Origin: Methylocystis echinoides | GTDB lineage: Bacteria > Pseudomonadota > Alphaproteobacteria > Rhizobiales > Beijerinckiaceae | DNA: 64,000 bases | NCBI RefSeq assembly: GCF_027923385.1 | Contig: NZ_BSEC01000001.1 | Coordinates: forward strand, 1,438,501-1,502,500 | Reading direction: 5' to 3' | In this document: piece by piece, positions 18,495 to 25,824 of the stretch | How the letters are laid out: each line of letters begins with the position of its first letter | Position numbering within the stretch: position 1 is the stretch's first letter | Program-made: the position numbers and the translations under genes | Notes under the pieces: generated by a model | The model's database searches: none | The model's input: the letters and a program-made list of their open reading frames with translations, nothing else | Told to the model about the DNA's origin: nothing

Positions 18495-19380
18495 GTTTCG
18501 TCGATGATGGCGCCGCGCCCAGGTTCAGCGAAACCTATTCCTGTGTCAGGCTGATTCCAACAACGCGAAGCGTAAGCGCACCGCGCCTGCGGCGCTATGC
18601 CGCGAAATCCCGATGTTGATCGGGCTGGCTGTTGTTGGCCGCGGCAGATGGCGATGTAACGGCAGTCGCGGGATGTAACATGAGACGCGCCGGGGCGAGG
18701 GCGCTAAGCCAGTTCTCTCGCGATCTCGCGCGCATGACTGCGCGCGTTGAGGATCCAGCGCGACGTGCGTTCAGCAGGCCGTTTTATAATCCGTCGCCTA
18801 TTGCGGGGAGAGCGATCCGCGTGTGATCAGCGCGAGGATCCGATCCGTCTCCTCGTGCAGCGCCTTGCCAACGGCCGCCTCGAACCGGCTCCGGTGGCCG
18901 CCGGGCAAGGCGAACTCGTCAGCCGCAATGCTGACGGCGACGCCGAGAAACTCGGACTCCCGCTGATAGGTGTCGTCAACCTGATCCTGCGGAACAGTGG
19001 CGCTCAAGAGCGCCATGCGGCGGGCGGCTTTCTGACCAAGCCGGTGCGCGGCCGTTGCATGCTGCTTTTTGTAACAAGCCAAGACTGCCCCCTTCGCTTC
19101 TCGTCCACCTAACGCCTCTGCGGATTTACGTATAATTACGTATCGACCGCCCCATAGGCAAGCTCTGCGCTTGGCGCGGGAGGGCGCCATGGGGTTGGTG
19201 TGAGCGTTCCTGTTACAAGGCGTGGCGCCGAAACGCTTGAAAATCATGCCTCGAGCATTTTCAGGCGCAGCCATGTTGGCGCCTGCGGCTTATTCTCATG
19301 CTAACGCTGGCGGCGCGGCCAAGTTCATGTATGCGCGCGTCATCGCGCGTGAGACGCAGGAACGCGAACGTGTCGAGCGC
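18495..19380. other. Long gap with at most one small gene
   Basis: About 885 bases between the hypothetical gene and the AI-2E family permease gene. It has mixed composition, short Arg-rich frames on both strands, and the possible 72-residue minus-strand gene listed separately. No RNA gene or repeat family is recognised in it. Confidence 0.45.
18798..19016 (-). CDS. Possible small protein
   Basis: 72 residues from ATG 19014-19016; the frame is open further upstream to 19,274, but that part is Arg/Ala-rich and unconvincing. The translation (MALLSATVPQDQVDDTYQRE, SEFLGVAVSIAADEFALPGG, then a helix ending in ITRGSLSPQ) has the balanced composition of a small soluble protein. I do not recognise it. 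It is the only plausible coding stretch in this long gap. Confidence 0.35.
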   Translation of the reverse strand: MALLSATVPQDQVDDTYQRESEFLGVAVSIAADEFALPGGHRSRFEAAVGKALHEETDRILALITRGSLSPQ

Positions 19381-20472
19381 TCATCCATCGGCGGCGTTTG
19401 GCGGGCGCTCTTCCAGTAGCGCGGCGGCGAGACTCCAGCCGACGGCGAGAACGATCGGGCCGATGAAGAGCCCCGTGACGCCGTATGCGATCATGCCGCC
19501 GAAGACGCCGATGATGCTCAGCAGGGCCGGGCTCGCGACGCCGCGCGACAGGAAATACGGTTTCAGGAACATGTCGACAAAGGCGACTGCGCCCATGCAA
19601 ACCGTGAGCGCCAGAGACGAATAGAGCGGCAGGCTGCTCCACGCCCAGATCGTGACAGGGACCACGATAATCATGGGGCCGAGTTGAATAATGCCGAAAA
19701 TGAGAATGGCCAGAGTCAGGAGGCTTGCGCCCGGCAAGCCCGCATATGACATGCCCACGCCCGCAAGTACCGCTTCCAGTAGCGATGTTCCGATCACGCT
19801 GATCGAAATGGCATGGATCGTCGCGCCCGCGAGCGTCATCAATCCCTCGCCATGCGCGGCGTCGATCTTGCGCGCGAGTTGTCGGGCCGCCGCGATCAGC
19901 GATGGTCCTGTGAGGAAGAAGAAGCCCATGGCGAGGACAGCGGTGAGGAAATTGACCATCGCCGCGCCGGCGCTGCCGGTCACGGCCAGAAGTTTCGCGC
20001 CGAGCGGTTGCAGGTCAGGCGCAAACGGCGCAAGCGCGCTGTGCAGCTTGTCTGACAGAAGCGCCGAGTAGTCCGAAAGGCCCGGCGGCGGCTGCAGCCA
20101 TCGTCGTAGCGTGTCGGGCAGGGAGGGCAGCACCGATTGGCCGGCGTCGAGGCGCTCGACGAGCGTTGTCGAAACCTCGATGAGATCGACAGCCATCCAG
20201 CTGATCGGACCGACGACAATCAGGAGACCCAGAAGCGTCAGCGCCGCGGCGGCAAGCCTCCGCCGGCCGCCGAGACGCGCCGCCAGCCATTCGAAGACCG
20301 GATAGAAGGTGACGGTCAGCACCGCGCTCCAGACAAAGATCGTCATGAAGGGAGAGATGATGACGTAAATCAGATAAATCAGAACAGCGGCTGCAAGCAG
20401 ACGAGCGGCGGTTCGAAACTGTCTTGCGTCCGGATCGGCGGGGTGTTCCGCAGTCTCGCGATCTATTGACAT
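19381..20472 (-). CDS. AI-2E family transporter (PerM-like permease)
   Basis: 363 residues from ATG 20470-20472. About eight hydrophobic helices can be followed, starting with LLAAAVLIYLIYVIISPFM and FVWSAVLTVTFYPVFEWL. The C-terminal half contains the family's conserved run with GVGMSYAGLPGASLL, LGPMIIVVPVTIW, FLKPYFLSRGVASPALL and the GGMIAYGVTGLFIGPIVLA motif. Members are inner-membrane proteins named after TqsA, though most function as ion or unknown-substrate exporters rather than AI-2 transporters. Single gene by spacing. Confidence 0.88.
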   Translation of the reverse strand: MSIDRETAEHPADPDARQFRTAARLLAAAVLIYLIYVIISPFMTIFVWSAVLTVTFYPVFEWLAARLGGRRRLAAAALTLLGLLIVVGPISWMAVDLIEVSTTLVERLDAGQSVLPSLPDTLRRWLQPPPGLSDYSALLSDKLHSALAPFAPDLQPLGAKLLAVTGSAGAAMVNFLTAVLAMGFFFLTGPSLIAAARQLARKIDAAHGEGLMTLAGATIHAISISVIGTSLLEAVLAGVGMSYAGLPGASLLTLAILIFGIIQLGPMIIVVPVTIWAWSSLPLYSSLALTVCMGAVAFVDMFLKPYFLSRGVASPALLSIIGVFGGMIAYGVTGLFIGPIVLAVGWSLAAALLEERPPNAADG

Positions 20473-20678
20473 GTCATCACCCGAGCAGCTGGAGAAACCC
20501 TAATTGATCCATTGCGGCAAGGCATGGCCCCAGCTGATTTATGCTTAATCGTGACGCGCCGTCGCGCGGTTGCGTCTGGGGCAAAAGCCCTGCGGAGGGC
20601 TTGACGGAGGCGGGGGATCGAACATTTGACCCTTCGGGCGTCATTGCGGGGCGTGCGGCGTTTCGGGGAGGTGTCGCC

Positions 20679-21245
20679 ATGGCGAGCCTGCGCACAGACG
20701 CGCATTTCCGGTCGAGTTTGTTCAGCGCCCTGGCCGTTTCCCTGCTTGGCGTCGCGCTGTTCTCAACCACCGGTAAAGCCGATTTTCTCGACGACCTGTT
20801 TGGTTTCGAGCAAAGCCCGGCAAGCCCGCACATTTTCCTGAGACTGAAGCCGCGTCGCCCGATCGTCAGGTCGCGACCGCATGTGTCCTACCTGCGGGAG
20901 GATCGTCACGAGCGGTCGCGGAAAATGCAGGCGGCGTTTTTTTCCGACAGGCGCGACGACGTCACGCCCAGGACTGTGGCCGGAAGCGGTCCGCTCAAGC
21001 CGGCTTTCTGCACGCGCGCGAGCGCGTCCAAAACCATGTCGCTTTCCGCTCAGTTGCTGAGAGACGCCACCCTGCGGCGCGGCGACATCGTCGTGACCAC
21101 GGCGGGCCTTCGCGTCTTCCACGGCAACGGCGCCTGTCCGCACATGTCGAAAGATTTTGTGCCGCTCGTGGCCTCCGAGCTTTCCAGAAGCCGGTTGCAT
21201 CGGCTCGCCGGTCTTGAAGTGATGCGGCGCGCCTCGGGCGACTGA
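20679..21245 (+). CDS. Conserved exported protein of unknown function
   Basis: 188 residues from ATG 20679, with GGGGAGGT six bases upstream; the frame is open further upstream, but the Shine-Dalgarno fixes the start. An N-terminal hydrophobic stretch (LFSALAVSLLGVALFSTT) and a cut near GKA indicate export. The middle is Arg-rich. The C-terminal domain (LRRGDIVVTTAGLRVFHGN, then GACPHMSKDFVPLVAS) has the look of a conserved fold seen in Hyphomicrobiales envelope proteins. No catalytic motif is evident. It precedes a 47-residue membrane peptide and an L,D-transpeptidase on the same strand, so a cell-envelope role is plausible. Confidence 0.65.
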   Translation: MASLRTDAHFRSSLFSALAVSLLGVALFSTTGKADFLDDLFGFEQSPASPHIFLRLKPRRPIVRSRPHVSYLREDRHERSRKMQAAFFSDRRDDVTPRTVAGSGPLKPAFCTRASASKTMSLSAQLLRDATLRRGDIVVTTAGLRVFHGNGACPHMSKDFVPLVASELSRSRLHRLAGLEVMRRASGD

Positions 21246-21309
21246 TGGCTTGCGGAAACGCGCCGGTCACCAATGTTAGATCCAATCGTTCGAAATCCAG
21301 GGTGTGACC

Positions 21310-21453
21310 ATGTTCATGCTTCGTGCTTTCCGCGTCGCGCTTATCCTCGCCACCGGCTTCGTGATCGGTCTTTCCTTCGGGGTGGCCGAGCAGAGCCAGC
21401 AGGCGAAGCAATGGCTTTCCGAGTCGGCGGGCGCCGTCAGCGGCCATTCCTGA
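21310..21453 (+). CDS. Small single-span membrane protein
   Basis: 47 residues, from ATG 21310 to TGA 21451-21453. It starts MFMLRAFRVALILATGFVIG and continues LSFGVAEQSQQAKQW, that is one transmembrane helix followed by a short polar tail. CCAGGG lies upstream as a modest ribosome-binding site. Its size, composition and position between two envelope genes support it, but there is no family match. Confidence 0.5.
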   Translation: MFMLRAFRVALILATGFVIGLSFGVAEQSQQAKQWLSESAGAVSGHS

Positions 21454-21560
21454 CGCGGCAAGGCAAGCGCAGGCGCGGTCGGCTACGGTCTCCCTCGTCG
21501 TCCCGGTTTTGCCGCGATTTGTCGGCAACACTTTGAAGAGACGACAAGAAGAGCATCGGC

Positions 21561-22352
21561 ATGCCGCGCATAGCGCCTCTCTCGATCATATTCATCGCGC
21601 TCATACTGGCCTGGCCGCAGGCGGCGACGGGGCAGGGCCTGGGATATCCGCAGGAACGCGACGATCCTTACGCCGATCAGTTCGACGACGCCTATGGCGA
21701 CCCCTACGACCCGGCGTTCGACCGGCCGACGCGCGCGCTTCCCCGTCGAAATGTCTATCGCGGTGTCGACGAAAGCGCCCCCGACTTCGATCGCTCCGGC
21801 CCCGCAGCGCCGCAACGCCGCGCGCGCGTGGCGTCCCTGCCCGCCGATGCAGACCCCGCCTATTCGACGCCGCTCGATTATGACGATCTCGTCGACCCCG
21901 GCGTTTCGACCAGCGCCCTCGTCGACGATCCGACCGGCCAGCCCGCCGGCACGATCACAATCGACACAAGCGCGCGCAAGCTCTACCTTTCGACTGGCAA
22001 GGGGCAGGCGATTGAATATGGCGTCGGCGTTGGCCGGCAGGGCTTCGCGTGGAAGGGTAGGGCGGCGATCGGCCGCAAGGCGTTCTGGCCCGGATGGACG
22101 CCGCCAAAGGAAATGCTGCTGCGTCGTCCGGATTTGCCGGCGCATATGGACGGCGGACTCGACAATCCGCTCGGCGCCCGGGCGCTCTATCTGTTCAATG
22201 GCGACAGGGACACGCTGTTCCGCATTCACGGAACCAATGAGCCCGACACGATCGGTCAGGCTGTCTCCTCGGGATGCATCCGCATGTTGAATGCGGATGT
22301 CATCGATCTCTACCGACGTGTTTCGAAGGGAACCCGCGTCGTGGTCCGCTAA
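21561..22352 (+). CDS. L,D-transpeptidase (ErfK/YbiS/YcfS/YnhG family)
   Basis: 263 residues from ATG 21561. A signal peptide (LSIIFIALILAWPQAATG) is followed by a low-complexity Asp/Tyr/Arg-rich linker and the YkuD domain from about residue 128 (TITIDTSARKLYLSTGKG). The catalytic motif is complete: FRIHGTNEPDTIG, then SSGCIRMLNADVIDLY with the nucleophilic Cys. Such enzymes form 3-3 peptidoglycan cross-links or attach proteins to peptidoglycan in the periplasm. The gene ends 4 bases from the stop of the convergent NepR-like gene. Confidence 0.93.
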   Translation: MPRIAPLSIIFIALILAWPQAATGQGLGYPQERDDPYADQFDDAYGDPYDPAFDRPTRALPRRNVYRGVDESAPDFDRSGPAAPQRRARVASLPADADPAYSTPLDYDDLVDPGVSTSALVDDPTGQPAGTITIDTSARKLYLSTGKGQAIEYGVGVGRQGFAWKGRAAIGRKAFWPGWTPPKEMLLRRPDLPAHMDGGLDNPLGARALYLFNGDRDTLFRIHGTNEPDTIGQAVSSGCIRMLNADVIDLYRRVSKGTRVVVR

Positions 22353-22355
22353 GGC

Positions 22356-22652
22356 TTAACCGTGCTGCCGCGCGTCCAGCGCCTCGACCAGCGCAAGGAT
22401 GCGATCCGGAACGGGTTCGCGCAGCATCGTCTGATAATAGTCCTTGAGCTGGCGGCAGAGACGGTCCTGGCTCTCGTTCGCGCGGCGGGAGGCGAGAAGC
22501 GTCGAATGCTGATCGCCGCGCAGGGTTGCGCCGCGCGCCTTGGCGGCGCGCCGCATCATCTCGGCGCCAGCCAGATTGTCATAGGGCCGCGCCGCCTTCG
22601 GCGCTTTGGCGCTTTTTCCGCGATGCGTGGTTCCGAATTCCAGGAGATTCAT
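22356..22652 (-). CDS. NepR-like anti-sigma factor
   Basis: 98 residues from ATG 22650-22652. The last 40 residues carry the NepR signature: a helix (DRLCRQLKDYYQTML) joined to REPVPDRILALVEALD, which in NepR binds the EcfG sigma factor or phosphorylated PhyR. The N-terminal 50 residues are basic and probably disordered, as in family members. The general stress response of Alphaproteobacteria uses NepR with PhyR and EcfG, usually clustered. Neither partner is near here, so this is probably an additional or orphan copy. The identification rests on the C-terminal motif only. Confidence 0.72.
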   Translation of the reverse strand: MNLLEFGTTHRGKSAKAPKAARPYDNLAGAEMMRRAAKARGATLRGDQHSTLLASRRANESQDRLCRQLKDYYQTMLREPVPDRILALVEALDARQHG

Positions 22653-22776
22653 CGCGGGCCTCGAGTCTGTTGCACGGGCTTGATGGAAGCGAAAGACGAA
22701 CGCTCACGCGACGTTGATCGAAACGGAAAAACATTAATCAAGGGTAAATGGTTTGCAGATAATAATTTTGTGAGCC

Positions 22777-23628
22777 TTGGGGAGCCGTCGGCGATGGCCC
22801 CGGATCGGAGATGGCGCCTTGTTGCTGTTCCTCACGTCGCTGCCGCCCTTGCTGTGCGGACTCTTCATTGTCGTTCTGCCCACGGCGCTGGCCATGCTGG
22901 GACCGGTTCTCGTGCGCCGGTTCTGCAGATATTCGACGCTGGTCAAGAACAATGAGGTCGCGGGGTTCAAATTTGCGACGATTGGCGTGATCTACGCCGT
23001 TCTGCTTGGCTTCGCCATTGTGTCCGTCTGGGAGAAATTCAGCGAGGCCGAACTTCTCGTGCTGCGGGAGGCGGGCGCGTCGGCCACCCTCTATCGACTG
23101 TCGGCGGGAGAGGAGCCCGAGGCCTTGGCCACGCGGACCGCGCTGCGCGCCTATCTCAATTCGGTCATCGAGGACGAGTGGCTCAACATGGCGGCCGGGC
23201 GGGAGAGCCGTGACGCCAGCGCCTCGATGGGCGCGCTTTACGCCGCGACGCTGCACCTGGCCGATCACCGTCCGGTGGCGGTGGGCGTCGAGATCATGAA
23301 GGAGCTGGGCGCCATCACCGAGGCGCGGCGCGGACGGCTCTACCTCGCCACGGGCGTTGTGCCGTCGGCGCTGTGGGCGATGCTGATCACGGGCGCCCTC
23401 GTGACAGTCGGTTTCACCTATTTTTTCGCAATGGAGAATCTCCGCGCCCAGACGGCGATGACGGGCGCGCTCGCGATGATCGTCTTTCTCGGGCTTTTTG
23501 TGATCGTTTCCTACGATCACCCGTTTACTGGCGCTGTGTCGGTGGATTCCAACCCGTTCCGCGGGCTGATCGCGGATATGGACAAGGTTCCGGAGCAGCG
23601 TTCCTGGTCGGCCCCGATTTCGCGTTAA
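22777..23628 (+). CDS. DUF4239-type membrane protein (bestrophin-like)
   Basis: 283 residues from TTG 22777, the only start after an in-frame stop at 22771-22773. Two N-terminal helices (LLLFLTSLPPLLCGLFIVVL and a second about residues 62-80 including FATIGVIYAVLLGFAIVSVW) bracket a basic loop. A soluble region follows, then two C-terminal helices (AMLITGALVTVGFTYFF, MIVFLGLFVIVSY) and the DHPFTG motif. That is the pattern of DUF4239 proteins, which are thought to be channel-like. The last bases overlap the stop of the convergent cyclase gene. Confidence 0.75.
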   Translation: MGSRRRWPRIGDGALLLFLTSLPPLLCGLFIVVLPTALAMLGPVLVRRFCRYSTLVKNNEVAGFKFATIGVIYAVLLGFAIVSVWEKFSEAELLVLREAGASATLYRLSAGEEPEALATRTALRAYLNSVIEDEWLNMAAGRESRDASASMGALYAATLHLADHRPVAVGVEIMKELGAITEARRGRLYLATGVVPSALWAMLITGALVTVGFTYFFAMENLRAQTAMTGALAMIVFLGLFVIVSYDHPFTGAVSVDSNPFRGLIADMDKVPEQRSWSAPISR

Positions 23629-24428
23629 CGGGGCGCGAATGCAATGACGCGCGCCGGCGCGCCGGAGCCCTGCGCAATCTTCATCGGCATCGCCATCACG
23701 ATGGCGCCTGTCGCGGGGAGCTGCTGGAGATTCATCAGATTTTCGAGGCCGGGCACATTGGCCGCGCCAATGATGCGATGAACCAGAAAATCATGGGACG
23801 GTCCAATATCGACGCTCGCCGTATCGAGTCCGATCACCGAGGCGTGACGTTCGCTGACAAGGAAGGTCGCCGCTTCGGGGCCGAAGGCCGGAAAGTGCAG
23901 ATTGGTGACAACGCCGGGCGTATCGTCGCCAAGATAGGCCTTGCGGTCGGGCCAGCGCGCGCTCCAGCCCGTGCGCAGCAGCACGATGGCGCCGTCCGGT
24001 ATGCGGCCGTTCGTCTGCTCCCAGCTTTCGATATCGGCCTTCGCAAGCGCATAATCGGGATCTTTCGACGCCTGAGTCGAAATGTCGATGACCACGGCGG
24101 GGCGGATCAGCCGATCGATCGGAATATCGGAGTTCGTCCAGTGGCTCTCCGCGAAATGCATGGGGGCGTCGATATGCGTGCCGCCATGCTCCGGCGAACA
24201 GAAAGCGTTGGAGTAATAAAAAAAACCGCCTTTCGTCAGACCCTTGTGCTCCTGCTTGAGCTGAAAGCCGGTCGGTTCGGTCGGCCAGTAAATCGTCCTG
24301 GCGTCGTAGGGATGGCTCAGGTCCACGACCTTGGAGGCCGCAAGATCGATCGTCTGCGCCGACGCGCCCGTCAGCCAGCCGCCCAATAGGGCGGCCATGC
24401 CGATAACCCCTGCGTGTCTCCAGTTCAT
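23625..24428 (-). CDS. Exported cyclase family protein (kynurenine formamidase-like)
   Basis: 267 residues from ATG 24426-24428, preceded by GGGGGAGG. The signal peptide is MNWRHAGVIGMAALLGGWL with a cut near GASAQ. The mature part has the metal-binding HGGTHIDAPMHFAE motif of the cyclase/arylformamidase family, VVDLSHPYDARTIYWP at its start, DYALAKADIESWEQ and HDFLVHRIIGAANVPG. Members hydrolyse cyclic or amide substrates with a divalent metal; export suggests a periplasmic substrate, unknown here. Its TAA shares bases with the stop of the DUF4239 gene. Confidence 0.85.
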   Translation of the reverse strand: MNWRHAGVIGMAALLGGWLTGASAQTIDLAASKVVDLSHPYDARTIYWPTEPTGFQLKQEHKGLTKGGFFYYSNAFCSPEHGGTHIDAPMHFAESHWTNSDIPIDRLIRPAVVIDISTQASKDPDYALAKADIESWEQTNGRIPDGAIVLLRTGWSARWPDRKAYLGDDTPGVVTNLHFPAFGPEAATFLVSERHASVIGLDTASVDIGPSHDFLVHRIIGAANVPGLENLMNLQQLPATGAIVMAMPMKIAQGSGAPARVIAFAPR

Positions 24429-24618
24429 CGCCGCCTCCCCCGACGCGCCGGACCGGCGCATGCAAGGGAGATTGCCCCGTTCGGGCCGATTCGCCAACGG
24501 CGGCGGTCGACGCCCTGAGCGTGGCAATTTTCATGCCCTGCCTTGCGCGGCCAATAGCGAAGCCGTTGTAATCTGTCTTGATGAGTCGCGGGCGAGACGA
24601 CATCGCCAGGGGGGCTGA

Positions 24619-25755
24619 TTGATTATTTCTTCCGCTTCGGATTATCGCGCTGCGGCGCGCCGCAGGCTGCCGCGCTTCCTGTTCGATTATATCGACGGCG
24701 GCGCCGGCGCCGAGGAAACGCTGCGCGCCAATGTCGAGGATCTTGCAAGGGTGCGCCTGCGCCAGCGCGTGCTCAAAGGCGCCGCGGAGGTCGATCTGTC
24801 GACGCAATGGTTTGGGCAGGCGTCGGCGCTTCCGCTGCTTCTCGCGCCTGTCGGGCTGACGGGCATGTTCGCGCGTCGCGGCGAAGTGCAGATGGCGTGC
24901 GCCGCGGCGCGCCTCGGCGTTCCGTCCATCCTGTCGACAGTATCAGTCTGCTCCCTCGAGGAGGTCGCCGCGCAAAGTCCCCAGCCGATCTGGTTTCAGC
25001 TCTATGTGCTGAAAGATCGCGGATTCATGCGCGCGGTTCTCGAACGCGCGCGCGCGGCGGGCGTGACGACGCTGGTGTTCACCGTCGATCTTCCGACGCC
25101 CGGCCCGCGCTACCGTGATGCGCGCTCGGGCATGTCGGGTCGCTTCGCGCCCGCGCGGCGGCTCCTTCAGGCGATGACGAAACCGCGCTGGGCTTACGAT
25201 GTCGGGCTGATGGGCCGCCCGCATGATCTCGGGAACATCTCCGCCTATCTCGGACGACGCGTGAGTCTCGTGGATTACATCGGTTGGCTGGTCGACAACA
25301 TGGACCCCGCGATCGGGTGGTCGGACCTCGAATGGGTGCGCGATTTCTGGAAGGGCCCGATGATCATCAAGGGCGTGCTCGACGCCGAAGATGCGCGCGA
25401 CGCTGTCCGTTTCAAGGCCGATGGCGTCGTCGTCTCCAATCATGGCGGGCGGCAGCTCGACGGCGCGCTCTCGACGGCAAGAGCCTTGCCGCGCGTCGCC
25501 GATGCTGTCGGAGACGACCTCGTCGTGTTCGCGGACTCCGGCGTGCGCTCCGGTCTCGACGCGCTGCGCATGCTGGCGCTCGGCGCGAAAGGCGTCCTGC
25601 TGGGACGCGCGGCGACCTATGCGCTGGCGGCGGAGGGGCAGGCGGGGGTTGAAAAGGCGCTGGCGATCATCGCCAATGAAATGCGGGTCTGCATGACGCT
25701 GACCGGCGTGGGCTCTGTGCGCGAGATCGACGGGCGTATTCTGGAGCGGGGGTGA
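24619..25755 (+). CDS. FMN-dependent alpha-hydroxy-acid dehydrogenase (L-lactate dehydrogenase type)
   Basis: 378 residues from TTG 24619. This is the LldD/glycolate oxidase/mandelate dehydrogenase fold. It starts [20 protein letters not shown] and has [33 protein letters not shown] and [20 protein letters not shown]. The base-catalyst segment [19 protein letters not shown] and the FMN phosphate site ([20 protein letters not shown]) follow. The reaction is oxidation of an L-2-hydroxy acid, most likely L-lactate, passing electrons to the membrane. Lactate is the common substrate, but the sequence does not distinguish it from other hydroxy acids. A single gene between divergent and convergent neighbours. 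Confidence 0.88.
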   Translation: MIISSASDYRAAARRRLPRFLFDYIDGGAGAEETLRANVEDLARVRLRQRVLKGAAEVDLSTQWFGQASALPLLLAPVGLTGMFARRGEVQMACAAARLGVPSILSTVSVCSLEEVAAQSPQPIWFQLYVLKDRGFMRAVLERARAAGVTTLVFTVDLPTPGPRYRDARSGMSGRFAPARRLLQAMTKPRWAYDVGLMGRPHDLGNISAYLGRRVSLVDYIGWLVDNMDPAIGWSDLEWVRDFWKGPMIIKGVLDAEDARDAVRFKADGVVVSNHGGRQLDGALSTARALPRVADAVGDDLVVFADSGVRSGLDALRMLALGAKGVLLGRAATYALAAEGQAGVEKALAIIANEMRVCMTLTGVGSVREIDGRILERG

Positions 25756-25778
25756 CACGCGGCCTCGCCAGCCATGAT

Positions 25779-25808
25779 CTGCTCCCCCTCTCGCGAAGCG
25801 GTTAAGGG
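25779..25808. repeat. Decayed half copy of the CCTCTCCCGCGAAGCGG repeat
   Basis: Thirty bases resemble the right arm of the palindromic elements at 53,318 and 59,918 (CTGCTCC, then CTCTCGCGAAGCGG), but the left arm is missing. It sits between two convergent genes. Confidence 0.5.
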
Positions 25809-25824
25809 GTGGAGAGCGAGCCTT

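Noticed and set aside
22734-22748. Near-match to a CtrA box (TTAA, 7 bases, TAAA) between the NepR-like and DUF4239 genes
   Set aside because: One mismatch in an A+T-rich gap; the motif is too short to support without expression or binding data.
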